A stretch of DNA of 64,000 bases from Opitutales bacterium (GCA_018700525.1 JABITN010000167.1:1-64000); one strand, 5' to 3'. Positions 9,525 through 19,539 are shown, counted from the stretch's first letter. A program made the numbers and translations. The notes: generated by a model from the letters alone, not told the origin.

Positions 9525-12500
9525 CTACGAGCCAATAATTATTTGAGGAATCGTCACTTCAACTTCCAAGATTTCCGAATTTCGTTCGAAAACCAACTGG
9601 CTATTTTCAACTGACAACGACGCTTCGTCTTCAATCTTTTCTTCGTTTGTCGCACGTTTAATCCGAATACTCCAAGCCTCCCCTAGTCGAAGCACAAAAA
9701 GCGTTTGGCAGAAAGTGACTGCTAACTCGCCCGATTGAATTAACTTGCTTTTCGGACTTCCAGATTGATCGAGGTAAAGGAATTCCGCTGGTTCGTTCAA
9801 AAAGGCTTCTCGGCGAAGCAAAAGCGGCTCAAACCGGATTTGTCCTCCTTTAACCTTCAAACCGATTTCTCCGAAGCGAGTGATTATATCCTCTTTCACC
9901 TGTCCCGTCATCCCAGGTTGCTGAGCTCCGCAATGCTTTGGAGTATGCGAATAAGCATCGATCGGAAAGGCTCCGTAATCACATGATTCTTTATTTAGCC
10001 CAAGTCCTTCAAACGTTTCAAAATAGTACTTTCCCAATACATCAAGCGTCTTTTTTTGAGCTCCATTTACTTGCGCCCAATCATAATTCTCTTGGATGGC
10101 CAATAATAATTTGGATACCATGTGCCAGTACACGCTCCCTAAACCTTCGTATGCGAAAAACGTACTGGACCTTCCCGTGAAGCGAAGATGATCGAAGCAA
10201 TCGTCGAATATCGACTTCACGTTCGCCAGTATATCAGCACTCGAAAAATCAGGATAGTCCACTGCTATATTCTCCAGTTCGCTCCTCAATTCATCGCTAT
10301 TTCGAAAGTCTCCATTAAATCGAAACTGGCCGACCACGTCTCTCTTAATTACCCGCTCATCACAGCGTTTGATCATTTCCACTAACAATCGATTACTCTC
10401 CATCATAGTTCTCGATACCACGTTTTTCTCTAAGAAAGTTGCCAATTCACGATCTGGATACAATAGATAACTTGCGACATCTTCGCGATATAGAGCACTG
10501 CTCCGCAGTGCAGCTAACAAGCTAACAACTTGGTCAACCGATAAGCGCCCAGAACTCAGAGCCGCCACCTGGCCTTCTAGCATAATTGGCAATCGGTCTA
10601 ATTCCAAACAGTCTCCTCCCGTCGCTTTGATCAAATTATACGAATGATACAATAGGTCGGCTCGCAGATTAGCGTCAATCGATGCTTCGACAAAACGCTG
10701 ACTAAGCTTCAAATAGTCGATAATTCCCTTAAGGGAAAGGCTCTTCCAAGAACCAGCGAATCCATTTTCGTACAATTGATTTCGAAATGACTCCCCTCCA
10801 ATTCCCAGCATTCGGACCATTTCCATTCGTGATTTCGAATCGAATCCGCCAACCAAACTGCTCTCGAATTCATCGAAAACAGCAGACTGATGGGTCAGCA
10901 TTTCCATAACCTCGCCGTGAACCAAATACGCAGCCTCGTCGCTTTCAACTTCCAGTAGCTTCAACATGAATTCGATGTATCGATTCACGTAACCCAGCGT
11001 GACCATCGATATGCCATAACCCACCAGGGCATTGTTCGCATCATTCCACTCGGGACGCTGCGTATTCATCCAAATTCCTCCGTCAGGGACGAAATTCGAC
11101 AATTTCGAAAGCAAAGGAATCAACAATTTCTCAGCAAGAGTTGCTTCTTCAATTTCTCCGCTCCTATCTACCAACAATTTTCCGTCAGTGCCAATCGCTG
11201 AACAACGCTTATCGATTTTCGCAGCATCTTCGTCGCTAAAATCAATCGTCTCGCGCGGGTTCTTCCAAATCTCCGAAAACGAACGAATTCGATAAGGCAC
11301 CTGAGTGTAAGTAAAAATGCATTCACCCAGCAATTCTCGTAAGACCTCTGGATGATAACGGACCGACGTCTCAAGCAACTTCAATAAATAGATGATCTGA
11401 TGATCACCCCAATATCCGATATTCGACCAAGGCGAATCTGGTTCGATCGTTTCCCAATCTATCCCGTCACGCGTAATTCGATAGGGATTGTATCCATCCA
11501 ATGTAGATGAATTCAAAAAACGAAACACCATTCCCTCCACGTAACCTGGATACGAACAGGCGAGCGCTTCCCAATTTTGAAAAATATCACGCCAGTTTCC
11601 TTCGTACCCTAGAACCGGGTTTCCAAGCTTATCCTGAGTTTCAATGGAAAATCGATTCCAAGGGCGACTCGGATCCCCATGTCTTCGACTGAAGGTCAAC
11701 GGCAAATACTCTCTGGACAACCTAATGAGTCGAGCGTCGCCAGACTGTGACGCCCATTGGACTAGCTCATCATAATCCACGTTCTCTCGATTCCCAAACT
11801 CCTTATCGAGTCGAACCTTCAATCCAGAAAACGCAGATCGATTTCTCGATTCTACGTAATCGACGAAATCCGACACATCCAAACGGTAAGCATCATAAAA
11901 CACGCCTCCCCTCATTATATTGAACAATGTATTCGAATAATGCCGACTATCTCTTAAACGATCCGAGGTGAGTGATAGTCCATCAGCTGACGCCACTTTC
12001 AATCGAAGATCAGCAACATTTTTTTCGATGTCGACTTCGAGCCGTTCTCTCATCCAGTCCGTCCGTAAATCCGACTGCAACGATTCGACCTGAGCGGCGT
12101 CTTGATTAATCTCAGCCACTATCCACCAATCCTTTTGTCCACCTGCATCCAAATCAATCAGGCTTTCAACCAAATAAGCGCCACGCATCCCTCGAATATC
12201 TCTCTCGCCGCTCAAGGTTTTTCCATTTCGAAAAACCTCCCTTTGACGAGACGAAAGCAGCACCGTCTCACAGGCCAACCCCAGACTCCATGCAACCGTT
12301 GCCCTAAGGCCTTCGCTCGGCTCCGCTCGATCGGTGGGAACCGAACTCAGATAGAAAATCGCCAATTTTCCCTCATCCAAAAGTTCGCATTTTTTATACG
12401 CATCAGACAGATTGCTGTACTGGCTCACGAACGCCTGATCCAGGCCATAGGGAACCAGGTTTTGAATACCGTCCAGTATTCGAATTCGTACTGGCTCTTG

Positions 12501-13016
12501 AAGCAAGTTCTCTACCCATGCTTTCCGCGCGAAGCCAAAAAGGTCACTAAAGGTCCACAAATAACGGAACGAAACCCCCACGGCGAAATTCAATTCTTCG
12601 AATATCAGCTTATTGCCCGTTTGATTCTTATACAGGTTTCGCTGAATCGTTTTGCCATGGTTCGCCTCCTTGAAAGGTTCCCAGAAACGCGGAGCGTCAT
12701 ATTCAGAACGATCGACCCACAGCATACTCGCGCTACCTACTGTAGAAGATTGCTCGAATAACTTGTCCTGAGTACAATAAGGAAACAACGCGTTATCGGC
12801 ATTGCGCCTTCCTGCAGTTAGAGCGCCGTTACTAGAAATAAACATCCAATGATTATTCGCGCTGACCAAATTGATCAGGAAAGGAGCCATCTCGCTCGAT
12901 CGCTCGATTCGGAAATAGGACTCCCCTTCAATTTCTACGAAACCATCGTCACTTCCCGCACCCCCAAAAGATTTCATCGACAAGGATTGGTCTGAATCAG
13001 AAAACTCGATCTTCAT
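9525..13016 (-). CDS. Large cytoplasmic GH94/GH149/GH161-like glycoside phosphorylase candidate
   Basis: A 1163-residue protein without signal peptide. The N-terminal third resembles the beta-sandwich of inverting glycoside phosphorylases (FSDLFGFARKAWVENL then ILDGIQNLVPYGLD). The central part looks like an (alpha/alpha)6 barrel and holds PEWNDANNALVGYG, where D659 occupies the place of the catalytic acid in the DWND-type motif of GH94. A late block, DAYSHTPKHCGAQQPGMTG, may contribute to the phosphate/acceptor site. Length and layout fit beta-1,3-glucan phosphorylases of GH149 or GH161 better than the ~800-residue GH94 enzymes. Such enzymes release glucose 1-phosphate from beta-1,3-oligoglucan. 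The gene stands between GH16 and GH17 genes, diverges from lacI and shares an operator. Family and activity are inferred. Confidence 0.6.
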   Translation of the reverse strand: MKIEFSDSDQSLSMKSFGGAGSDDGFVEIEGESYFRIERSSEMAPFLINLVSANNHWMFISSNGALTAGRRNADNALFPYCTQDKLFEQSSTVGSASMLWVDRSEYDAPRFWEPFKEANHGKTIQRNLYKNQTGNKLIFEELNFAVGVSFRYLWTFSDLFGFARKAWVENLLQEPVRIRILDGIQNLVPYGLDQAFVSQYSNLSDAYKKCELLDEGKLAIFYLSSVPTDRAEPSEGLRATVAWSLGLACETVLLSSRQREVFRNGKTLSGERDIRGMRGAYLVESLIDLDAGGQKDWWIVAEINQDAAQVESLQSDLRTDWMRERLEVDIEKNVADLRLKVASADGLSLTSDRLRDSRHYSNTLFNIMRGGVFYDAYRLDVSDFVDYVESRNRSAFSGLKVRLDKEFGNRENVDYDELVQWASQSGDARLIRLSREYLPLTFSRRHGDPSRPWNRFSIETQDKLGNPVLGYEGNWRDIFQNWEALACSYPGYVEGMVFRFLNSSTLDGYNPYRITRDGIDWETIEPDSPWSNIGYWGDHQIIYLLKLLETSVRYHPEVLRELLGECIFTYTQVPYRIRSFSEIWKNPRETIDFSDEDAAKIDKRCSAIGTDGKLLVDRSGEIEEATLAEKLLIPLLSKLSNFVPDGGIWMNTQRPEWNDANNALVGYGISMVTLGYVNRYIEFMLKLLEVESDEAAYLVHGEVMEMLTHQSAVFDEFESSLVGGFDSKSRMEMVRMLGIGGESFRNQLYENGFAGSWKSLSLKGIIDYLKLSQRFVEASIDANLRADLLYHSYNLIKATGGDCLELDRLPIMLEGQVAALSSGRLSVDQVVSLLAALRSSALYREDVASYLLYPDRELATFLEKNVVSRTMMESNRLLVEMIKRCDERVIKRDVVGQFRFNGDFRNSDELRSELENIAVDYPDFSSADILANVKSIFDDCFDHLRFTGRSSTFFAYEGLGSVYWHMVSKLLLAIQENYDWAQVNGAQKKTLDVLGKYYFETFEGLGLNKESCDYGAFPIDAYSHTPKHCGAQQPGMTGQVKEDIITRFGEIGLKVKGGQIRFEPLLLRREAFLNEPAEFLYLDQSGSPKSKLIQSGELAVTFCQTLFVLRLGEAWSIRIKRATNEEKIEDEASLSVENSQLVFERNSEILEVEVTIPQIIIGS

Positions 13017-13101
13017 AACTGCAACGTTCTAAGGCTATCACCCTTCTGGCATTCCTCTAGAATCAGAAGAAAACCAAAATTAAACCCAGGTTTTATTAAA
13101 A

Positions 13102-13115
13102 TGCAATTTGATGCA
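13102..13115. promoter_or_regulatory. Putative LacI-family operator, phosphorylase-like gene/lacI intergenic
   Basis: The sequence TGCAATTTGATGCA has the form TGCA-N6-TGCA. On the minus strand its end forms TTGCAT (13106-13101), which is 16 bp from TTTAAT (13084-13079), a promoter layout matching the one at the GH16/FG-GAP site. Bound repressor would cover the -35 of the phosphorylase-like gene. The remainder of the 307-bp gap between the divergent genes shows AT-rich DNA and no other gene. Confidence 0.65.
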
Positions 13116-13323
13116 ATTAAAATTGACAATTATCTTGATTTCGGGATACTGCCGTTCATTCTAAACCTATGCCCGCCAACCGATTAATGCTAACATAGAA
13201 AATCCGATTATGCGCCACTCTTAGTTTAGGGATGAGTTCTAAGATAATAACTGATCAAATCCAAATAGCAAAATTAGATTGGATAGAAGCCCCTAACCTT
13301 CCTACTATTTCAATTCTCGAAAG

Positions 13324-14382
13324 ATGCCCAAGCCAAACCAAAAGCAAATTGCTGATCAACTCGAACTCTCCCGCACCACTGTCTCTAGATGCTTTACGAA
13401 TCACCCGAAAATAAACCCAGAGACTCGGTCGAAGGTTTTTCAATTAGCAGCTGAACTGGGCTATAGCTATTCTATCCAACGCAATGCCCACGCTAAGACC
13501 GACTCTACGCGAAACACGATTGCCATAATCGTGGGTATAGAAAAATCGGCTACACAGTCGAAAGAACCCGCAGCTGAGATCCTAAACGGCATTAGCGAAA
13601 AAGCCGCGGCCGAAGGACTGGAAATTGAGATTCACTATGTCGATCCTTCTAAGTTTCTGCCTTCATCGAGATCTAGACGCATAATCAAGGGCGTTAGTTG
13701 CCTTCATTGGAAAGGCGTTGTGTTAGTGTATGATTTCCAAGAAGAAGCCGTATCCAATATCATGGCCAAGTTTCCTACGGTCTCTGCGCTCGAAGACTAC
13801 GACGACGTAGATGTTGACTGCATTGGCCAGGATCAAGTGCGCGGGATATCCCGTATCATGCAGCATCTGCATGAATTAGGACACCGACGCATAGGTTTCT
13901 TGAGCTGGAAGTATCCGGTACACACTCCCTGGGTCGAAAGACGTCTCGGCGCCTACGTTGAAAACATCTACCGACTTGGACTGGAACTCGATACAGATCT
14001 CATTCTTAACCTCAAACCTGATGAGCAAACCCCACTCGACGAGCTTGCCGCACAGGTAGCTGAGAGAGCAAACCAGGGAGTCAGCGCCTGGGTTTGCGCA
14101 GCCGACCACCAGGCGTATCACTTGATCGACCAATTAAAAACGCACGGAATTAACGTTCCCGAAGATTGTTCTGTTACCGGATACGATGGACAGCCTCCAA
14201 CCGAAGGAACCCAACAAGTTACAACGATTCGCATGCCTTTCAAAGACATTGGAATATCCTGTATTTCCTCGCTCCTAAGAAAAATGAAACACCCAGTAGC
14301 GTCGCGCAGAAATCTACAAGTTTCAGGTGAACTCTTGATCGGATCCACAACTGCAGCTCCTCTTCAGCGAGCGATCGCCTAG
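13324..14382 (+). CDS. LacI family transcriptional regulator
   Basis: A 352-residue regulator. Residues 1-55 form the LacI helix-turn-helix and hinge region (PKPNQKQIADQLELSRTTVS, then INPETRSKVFQLAAELGY). The rest is a periplasmic-binding-protein-like sensor domain (GISRIMQHLHELGHRRIGFL, WVCAADHQAYHLIDQL, CSVTGYDG, RMPFKDIGISCISSLL). It would bind DNA as a dimer and respond to a sugar or oligosaccharide. It is divergent from the phosphorylase-like gene and near three similar 14-bp sites, making it the obvious candidate regulator of the beta-glucan locus, including itself. The ligand is unknown. Confidence 0.92.
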   Translation: MPKPNQKQIADQLELSRTTVSRCFTNHPKINPETRSKVFQLAAELGYSYSIQRNAHAKTDSTRNTIAIIVGIEKSATQSKEPAAEILNGISEKAAAEGLEIEIHYVDPSKFLPSSRSRRIIKGVSCLHWKGVVLVYDFQEEAVSNIMAKFPTVSALEDYDDVDVDCIGQDQVRGISRIMQHLHELGHRRIGFLSWKYPVHTPWVERRLGAYVENIYRLGLELDTDLILNLKPDEQTPLDELAAQVAERANQGVSAWVCAADHQAYHLIDQLKTHGINVPEDCSVTGYDGQPPTEGTQQVTTIRMPFKDIGISCISSLLRKMKHPVASRRNLQVSGELLIGSTTAAPLQRAIA

Positions 14383-14666
14383 GGATTCACCGACGCCGAG
14401 TAAAAGACCCTTTTCGCAAAGACGTTGTTCTTGCCGAACCGACTCAATCACGCATCGCACCACGTCAGCTCTTAGAAAGTACGATTAAACGCGTACCCTT
14501 CGTACCTGTAGCTCTACAAACTGCCGGAAGGATCGCTCCGCCCCGCCAACGGACGAGAAAGAGTCGCTTCAGTGAGACGACCTACAATAGGGAAGAAGCA
14601 CTACGGAGATGATCAACTAATTACAGGAGGATACGGTATTAATCACACCCTTTTCAATTTCAACAA

Positions 14667-16106
14667 TCAGTTCTCATGGATAACTTCGCCACGTCTGGCT
14701 ACCAACGCCTGTCGGATTTCATGAGCTCGTTCCTCAGTCACATCATATTTCCAGATTACCAAGATTGCCATCAATCCTGCAATGATCGGAATCAGAATAT
14801 CTGCGATTCGTAGGTTAGTCAGAGAATCAGCTGATTGTATTGTAGCGTTTTGATCAAACCCAACGAGATTCAAAACCGCTCCACTGGTTAGCAACGCAAC
14901 TGCAGTACCCAATTTAACCATCCACCAGTACACCGCCCCGAACGTGCCCTCGCGGCGCTTTCCATTGTTCAATTCGTCTAAATCACACACATCGGCTGTC
15001 ATCGACATCATCAACGTAAACAAACCGCCAATACCAAACGACATGAGCGGAATTGGCAGGAGCATAAGATACGGATTAGATGGATTAAAGCCCCACCATT
15101 TAAGCCCATAGCCAACTAACGAAATCAATGTGGCTATAATAAACGCATTTTTCTTACCCACTTTCGTAGAAATATAAGTAACGACCGGTATCACCAAAAC
15201 AGCAGTTGCTAATGCGCTGATCGTTCCAAACCAAGCAGGCCAATTCCCGGCAGCACCGGTATCACCATTAAAGAGGTGAAAAATGATGATAAAAAAAGCG
15301 AATTGCGCGATTGTCTGAAAACCATTAAATATAAGAAAGGTCGCCCCACACAGCCTTAGAAAAGGCTTACAGACTAGCGTTTGCTTAATCCCAACAACAA
15401 ACTCCCTTGTATTGACCGCCAACTCCTTCAACGAAAGTTCAGAGGCAACATTGGAATCCGGTAATTTCATTTCCTTACAGAAAAACGCTGGCATCAAACC
15501 TAAAAAAACACATAAAGAGCCCACCCATATTGCGAGATTACGAGCTCCTTCAGTTGCCGAATCATAAATCGATTCATTAAAGATGATGACCCAAAACCAA
15601 GGAGCGATCATCCAGGCGACTTGCCCCATCTTCTGCGACACCGCCATTAGGCGAGTACGCTCGTTATAATCGGAGGTCATTTCATAGCCCAACCCGATTA
15701 ACGGTGTAGCGAATAGGGTATAACCAATATAAAAGACAATGGATAGACTCAGAAAATATATAAAATTGTAGCTTTGAGAATTCTCGGGATACAACTGCCA
15801 CATAACCATGAAGCAAACCCCAGTAATCACACTCCCTAAAAAAATATAGGGCTTCCGCCTTCCCCACCTAGATCGCGTATTGTCAGAAATGTACCCCATT
15901 AAAGGGTCAGTCAGAGCATCAAGCAAACGAGGAATCGCCGCCAATAAACCAGCGATGAACGGATCCATCTTCAACGCCAACACCAAAACAATCATAAACA
16001 CGCCTAGCGCTGCCGGAAACAACTGGTTAGCCAAATGCCCCGACCCGAAGGCAAGTTTTTGACCTAAAGGGACGATATCTTTAGAAGCAGTTTTGTAGTG
16101 GGGCAT
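14667..16106 (-). CDS. MFS sugar symporter, glycoside-pentoside-hexuronide (GPH) type
   Basis: A 479-residue inner-membrane protein with about 12 hydrophobic segments. The GPH/MelB signature after the second segment is clear (LTDPLMGYISDNTRSRWGRR), with the cation-linked Asp residues. GPH members co-transport glycosides with sodium or protons. It is the last gene in the leftward run receptor-symporter-GH17-GH17-symporter, separated from the second GH17 by about 195 bp, so it may have its own promoter. It likely imports glucose or beta-1,3-gluco-oligosaccharides; the substrate is inferred from context. Confidence 0.88.
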   Translation of the reverse strand: MPHYKTASKDIVPLGQKLAFGSGHLANQLFPAALGVFMIVLVLALKMDPFIAGLLAAIPRLLDALTDPLMGYISDNTRSRWGRRKPYIFLGSVITGVCFMVMWQLYPENSQSYNFIYFLSLSIVFYIGYTLFATPLIGLGYEMTSDYNERTRLMAVSQKMGQVAWMIAPWFWVIIFNESIYDSATEGARNLAIWVGSLCVFLGLMPAFFCKEMKLPDSNVASELSLKELAVNTREFVVGIKQTLVCKPFLRLCGATFLIFNGFQTIAQFAFFIIIFHLFNGDTGAAGNWPAWFGTISALATAVLVIPVVTYISTKVGKKNAFIIATLISLVGYGLKWWGFNPSNPYLMLLPIPLMSFGIGGLFTLMMSMTADVCDLDELNNGKRREGTFGAVYWWMVKLGTAVALLTSGAVLNLVGFDQNATIQSADSLTNLRIADILIPIIAGLMAILVIWKYDVTEERAHEIRQALVARRGEVIHEN

Positions 16107-16300
16107 ATATTGTAAAACTAGTTCGTCTTGGTAATTAGAGGTATTCCTAGAAAGATTTTGATTGAGGCTATTCTCGCAGAATCAAACTACCCGCAAAATC
16201 CACAGTGCACGCTCTTCGCGAAAGGAATATCCGAGGTACGGAGTTTTGTCATATTCTCTTGGTAATCTAATACTTGACCACAGTGTCTCAAATTCCCGAA

Positions 16301-17239
16301 CTAAACGCGAGTTGAATGGAACTGATCCATCACTTTCTTCGGTTTCCGGTTAACGCGGTAAAGTCCCCAGTGTTTTTCTGGCTCCATTGGATCTGACGAA
16401 CCCTTCCAAGGTTCGTCGAAGGCTTCGAATACGAAACACAGAATCGACTTCTTTTCCGCCCACCTGACTAGATTGTCGAGGTACGTCTTTTGATTATCCT
16501 CATTTGCATCCTCTAGTCGCATTCCCCTTCCGTTCGAGCTGGTCGTCCAACCAGCCTCAGTAATCGAGACGGGCTTGCCTGGATATTTTCGAGCCACAGA
16601 CGAATAATTCTCTATTGTGAATGACATCGCTTCACTGATGTTTTTGAACTCCCAGATCGGATAAGTATGCAACGAGATGAAATCCACTTCGTTCCCCAGA
16701 ATTTCGAGCTTGCCGAGCCAAGGAACATAGTTTTCGCAAAACGTAACCGGCTGTCGAGCACCCTTCTTAACCATTCGAACGTATTCAACGACCCGGCCTA
16801 CTGGAACGAGATGATCGGTCCAGTCGACCGTCGCTTCGTTTCCCACTGATAGCGAAAACACCATCTCTGGATATAGATTGGCCAATTCGATGAGCCTGCT
16901 CACCTCATTTTCGTTGTTTCGCCTATTGGACTCCAATACCGATTCAGGATAGCTCCCGCCCCAAGGACACCCGGGGTTACTTACCTCGGCGCCAATACTC
17001 GCCCCCAACATAAGCTTGAAGTTAAGCTTTTCTTTCCGAATCACCTCCAGGACGATTTTCGCATGTTCGCTGCAATCGTAAAGCCGAAGATACCTCCATT
17101 GATCGTGGAGAATTAGCAAATCCTCCCTTATCTGCTCATAGCTTGGAAATATCCCCGTACTTGGGCTTTGCCCCTCCCGGTATCCGGAATAGCAAATAGC
17201 TCTGCCGCTACCAAACCTTAACTGGCTCTCGTCGCTCAT
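16301..17239 (-). CDS. Cytoplasmic GH17 family beta-1,3-glucanase/transglycosylase (second copy)
   Basis: A 312-residue protein with GH17 (beta/alpha)8 features: SVGNEATVD holds the acid/base E135 and VSITEAGWTT the nucleophile E228. No signal peptide is present, so it should act inside the cell. The ATG at 17239 overlaps the stop of the preceding GH17 gene by ATGA, indicating translational coupling; the longer open frame to 17278 is less likely. Sequence identity to the neighbour is low by eye, so the pair probably has different chain-length preference or hydrolysis versus transfer roles. GH17 in bacteria acts on beta-1,3-glucans; the exact activity is inferred. Confidence 0.85.
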   Translation of the reverse strand: MSDESQLRFGSGRAICYSGYREGQSPSTGIFPSYEQIREDLLILHDQWRYLRLYDCSEHAKIVLEVIRKEKLNFKLMLGASIGAEVSNPGCPWGGSYPESVLESNRRNNENEVSRLIELANLYPEMVFSLSVGNEATVDWTDHLVPVGRVVEYVRMVKKGARQPVTFCENYVPWLGKLEILGNEVDFISLHTYPIWEFKNISEAMSFTIENYSSVARKYPGKPVSITEAGWTTSSNGRGMRLEDANEDNQKTYLDNLVRWAEKKSILCFVFEAFDEPWKGSSDPMEPEKHWGLYRVNRKPKKVMDQFHSTRV

Positions 17240-18123
17240 TCGAATTTCAATTCGCCATTCTTGTCCCAGATTCCCCAATACGCACCGACATCGCCCTCAT
17301 CTCCGATCTTCCAGTCCTCGTCGAATGAAGAAAAATAAAACACCTCCAAATCATCATCGCGGGCCCACTCCTGAGTATTGATGAAATATTTAAGAGCATT
17401 GCCTACGGAAGGTTCAGCCGCTTCATGAGCAGTACCCTGACTAGGCCAGCCTGTCTCGCTAATCACCACTTTCTTGCCTTTCGCAGCTTTACTCACCCGA
17501 TGATACATATCCTTCATGTAAAGCAATGAATACTCGAAATCGCAACCTTCCCAATAAGGATAGCAATTGGCGAAAACCACATCGCAGGCATCTGTAAGCA
17601 AGGGTCGATTAACGAATTCGTAATAGGCATCTACATACCCTACCTGCAATTCCGGCAACGCCTTCTTGACCCGATCAATGTAAGCGATCAATTGCTCTTC
17701 GCTCAAGTCGTCGCGATACAATACCTCATTTCCCACCGCAACGTTATCGGCATAACCCGCTCGAGCGATTTCGATCAAATTAGCGATTTCCTTTTCATTA
17801 TCACCGAGGTCTTTCCCCAACCAGGCGCCGACCATCGTCTTCAATCCATTCTCGTGGGCGATTCGCGGGATCCGTTCATTTCCGTCCGCGCAGGAAAACG
17901 TCCTCACCCAATTCGTATAGGGTTTGATAATCTCAAGTCGACTTTGAATTTGCTCGCTGGTCAGCTCGGACCCAGGCCTTTGATCGTTCGCATAGGGACT
18001 GAAGCACAAACCGTGCATACGAGCATCCAATAATTTTCCGAATGCGGTTCTCAGATCCCCCTCGGATGCATTCAAGTAATCGGTTCCAGCCAAAGCCATA
18101 ATATTCATTTCACTAGAAGACAT
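17236..18123 (-). CDS. Cytoplasmic GH17 family beta-1,3-glucanase/transglycosylase (first copy)
   Basis: A 295-residue GH17 enzyme. VAVGNEVLYRDD holds the acid/base E133 and VVISETGWPSQGTA the nucleophile E223; GLCFSPYANDQRPG at the N-terminus matches the first strand of GH17 barrels. A start at 18141 is possible and would add six residues. It lacks a signal peptide. It lies 21-39 bp after a GPH symporter gene and overlaps the next GH17 by 4 bp, forming an operon for import and intracellular cleavage of beta-1,3-gluco-oligosaccharides. Confidence 0.88.
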   Translation of the reverse strand: MSSSEMNIMALAGTDYLNASEGDLRTAFGKLLDARMHGLCFSPYANDQRPGSELTSEQIQSRLEIIKPYTNWVRTFSCADGNERIPRIAHENGLKTMVGAWLGKDLGDNEKEIANLIEIARAGYADNVAVGNEVLYRDDLSEEQLIAYIDRVKKALPELQVGYVDAYYEFVNRPLLTDACDVVFANCYPYWEGCDFEYSLLYMKDMYHRVSKAAKGKKVVISETGWPSQGTAHEAAEPSVGNALKYFINTQEWARDDDLEVFYFSSFDEDWKIGDEGDVGAYWGIWDKNGELKFE

Positions 18124-18162
18124 AATAGAAATTCTCTCCAAATAGTTACAAATTCAATACGT

Positions 18163-19539
18163 TCAGGAATTTTCTTCCCGTCGTTTTTCCAACTCAATTT
18201 CGATTTCACTAACCTGTTCTTCGCTTAATCGATAGAAAACGACCGCCACAATACCAAGTATTGCTAGCAGTGCCGGAAATAAGCTAAACATAAGTCGAAT
18301 ACCCAGCATAGATGAATCCGATTGGGCTGTATTCGCGACGAACCCAAATAGGGCAAGTATGAATCCAGATACCCCTGCTCCAACGGCCAAGCCCATTTTT
18401 TGAGCAAACTGGAGGGCGGAAAAAATGAGAGCGGTCGTTCGACGCCCCGTCTTCCATTCACCATAATCAGCGCAGTCTGCATACATTGCCCAGACCAATG
18501 CTGGGGTCGGTCCTGAAATGAATGCTCCAATGCAGTTTACAAAGATCATCAATCCATACTGCTGTGGGGGGATGAAGAAAAAGGCAGCTATGAGAACCGC
18601 GTTCATGGAACTCAGCGCAATCAACAAATTTCGCTTTCCAAAACGGTTGCTTAAAAATTTTGTAAAGGCAACGCCAGCTATCATGGCGAAAAGTCCTGAT
18701 GACATAAATACAGCCGTCTTATCGAAAATGAGGAAGATGGGACTTCCATCATCACCCACGTAATACTTGAAATAATAGATGATCGCTCCATTACGCACAG
18801 CAAGATTCATCAACGTAAAAATGGCTGCCAAAAAGAGCGCCAGCCACGGACCATTGCTCATCAAAGCTCCAAAATCCGATTTCAAGTTGCTATCCTTCTG
18901 AGGCGTTTTGACGCGCTCTTTTGTCGTAGCGAACGTCACCCAAAAAAGACCGATGGAGATGACCGCAAAAATCATCATGGTTAGACGAAAGCCATTTGCC
19001 TCATCTCCTCCTCCAAGGATGTTCTTAAGTGGCGTCACGAAGGTACCAATCAACCAAGCTGCCCCAAAGGCACATATGAACCGAAATGATGCGACTTTCG
19101 TTCGTTCTGCGGAAGAGGGCGAAATCACTCCCATCAGTGCTGAATAGGGAATATTGATTGTCGTATACGCCAGCATCATGAGAGTGTAAGTAGCATAGGC
19201 GTAAACCAGCTTTCCCGCGTAGGTGAAATCTGGATTCGCGAACATAGCATAACCCATAATCCCATATGGCACCGCCGCCCAGAGAAGATATGGCCGAAAC
19301 TTTCCCCATCGACTATTGGTTCGATCCGCAATCAAGCCCATTACAGGATCGCTCACCGCATCGACAACCTTCGTCACGATAAACATCGTACCCACTGCCG
19401 CAGGCGTTAATCCGAATATGTCCGTGTAGTAATAGAGAAGAAATATATTAAAGACCTGAAAAAAGAAATTCGACGCGGTATCGCCCAGTCCATATCCGAA
19501 CTTCTCTCTAAAGCTAAGCACTGTGGCACGACCTTCCAT
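18163..19539 (-). CDS. MFS sugar symporter, GPH/MelB type
   Basis: A 458-residue protein with about 12 membrane segments and the family signature VSDPVMGLIADRTNSRWGKF. Loop and segment order (GYGLGDTASNFFFQVFNIFLLYYYTDIFG at the start, a charged C-terminal tail ending LEKRREENS) is typical of GPH symporters. It is the first gene after the receptor terminator and leads the operon with the two GH17 genes. Its likely cargo is laminari-oligosaccharide crossing the inner membrane; this is inferred from the neighbours. Confidence 0.9.
   Translation of the reverse strand: MEGRATVLSFREKFGYGLGDTASNFFFQVFNIFLLYYYTDIFGLTPAAVGTMFIVTKVVDAVSDPVMGLIADRTNSRWGKFRPYLLWAAVPYGIMGYAMFANPDFTYAGKLVYAYATYTLMMLAYTTINIPYSALMGVISPSSAERTKVASFRFICAFGAAWLIGTFVTPLKNILGGGDEANGFRLTMMIFAVISIGLFWVTFATTKERVKTPQKDSNLKSDFGALMSNGPWLALFLAAIFTLMNLAVRNGAIIYYFKYYVGDDGSPIFLIFDKTAVFMSSGLFAMIAGVAFTKFLSNRFGKRNLLIALSSMNAVLIAAFFFIPPQQYGLMIFVNCIGAFISGPTPALVWAMYADCADYGEWKTGRRTTALIFSALQFAQKMGLAVGAGVSGFILALFGFVANTAQSDSSMLGIRLMFSLFPALLAILGIVAVVFYRLSEEQVSEIEIELEKRREENS

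Noticed and set aside
12102-12761. A 219-residue plus-strand frame inside the phosphorylase-like gene
   Set aside because: It lies wholly antisense to a well-supported 1163-residue frame, has no recognisable motif and an unlikely composition.
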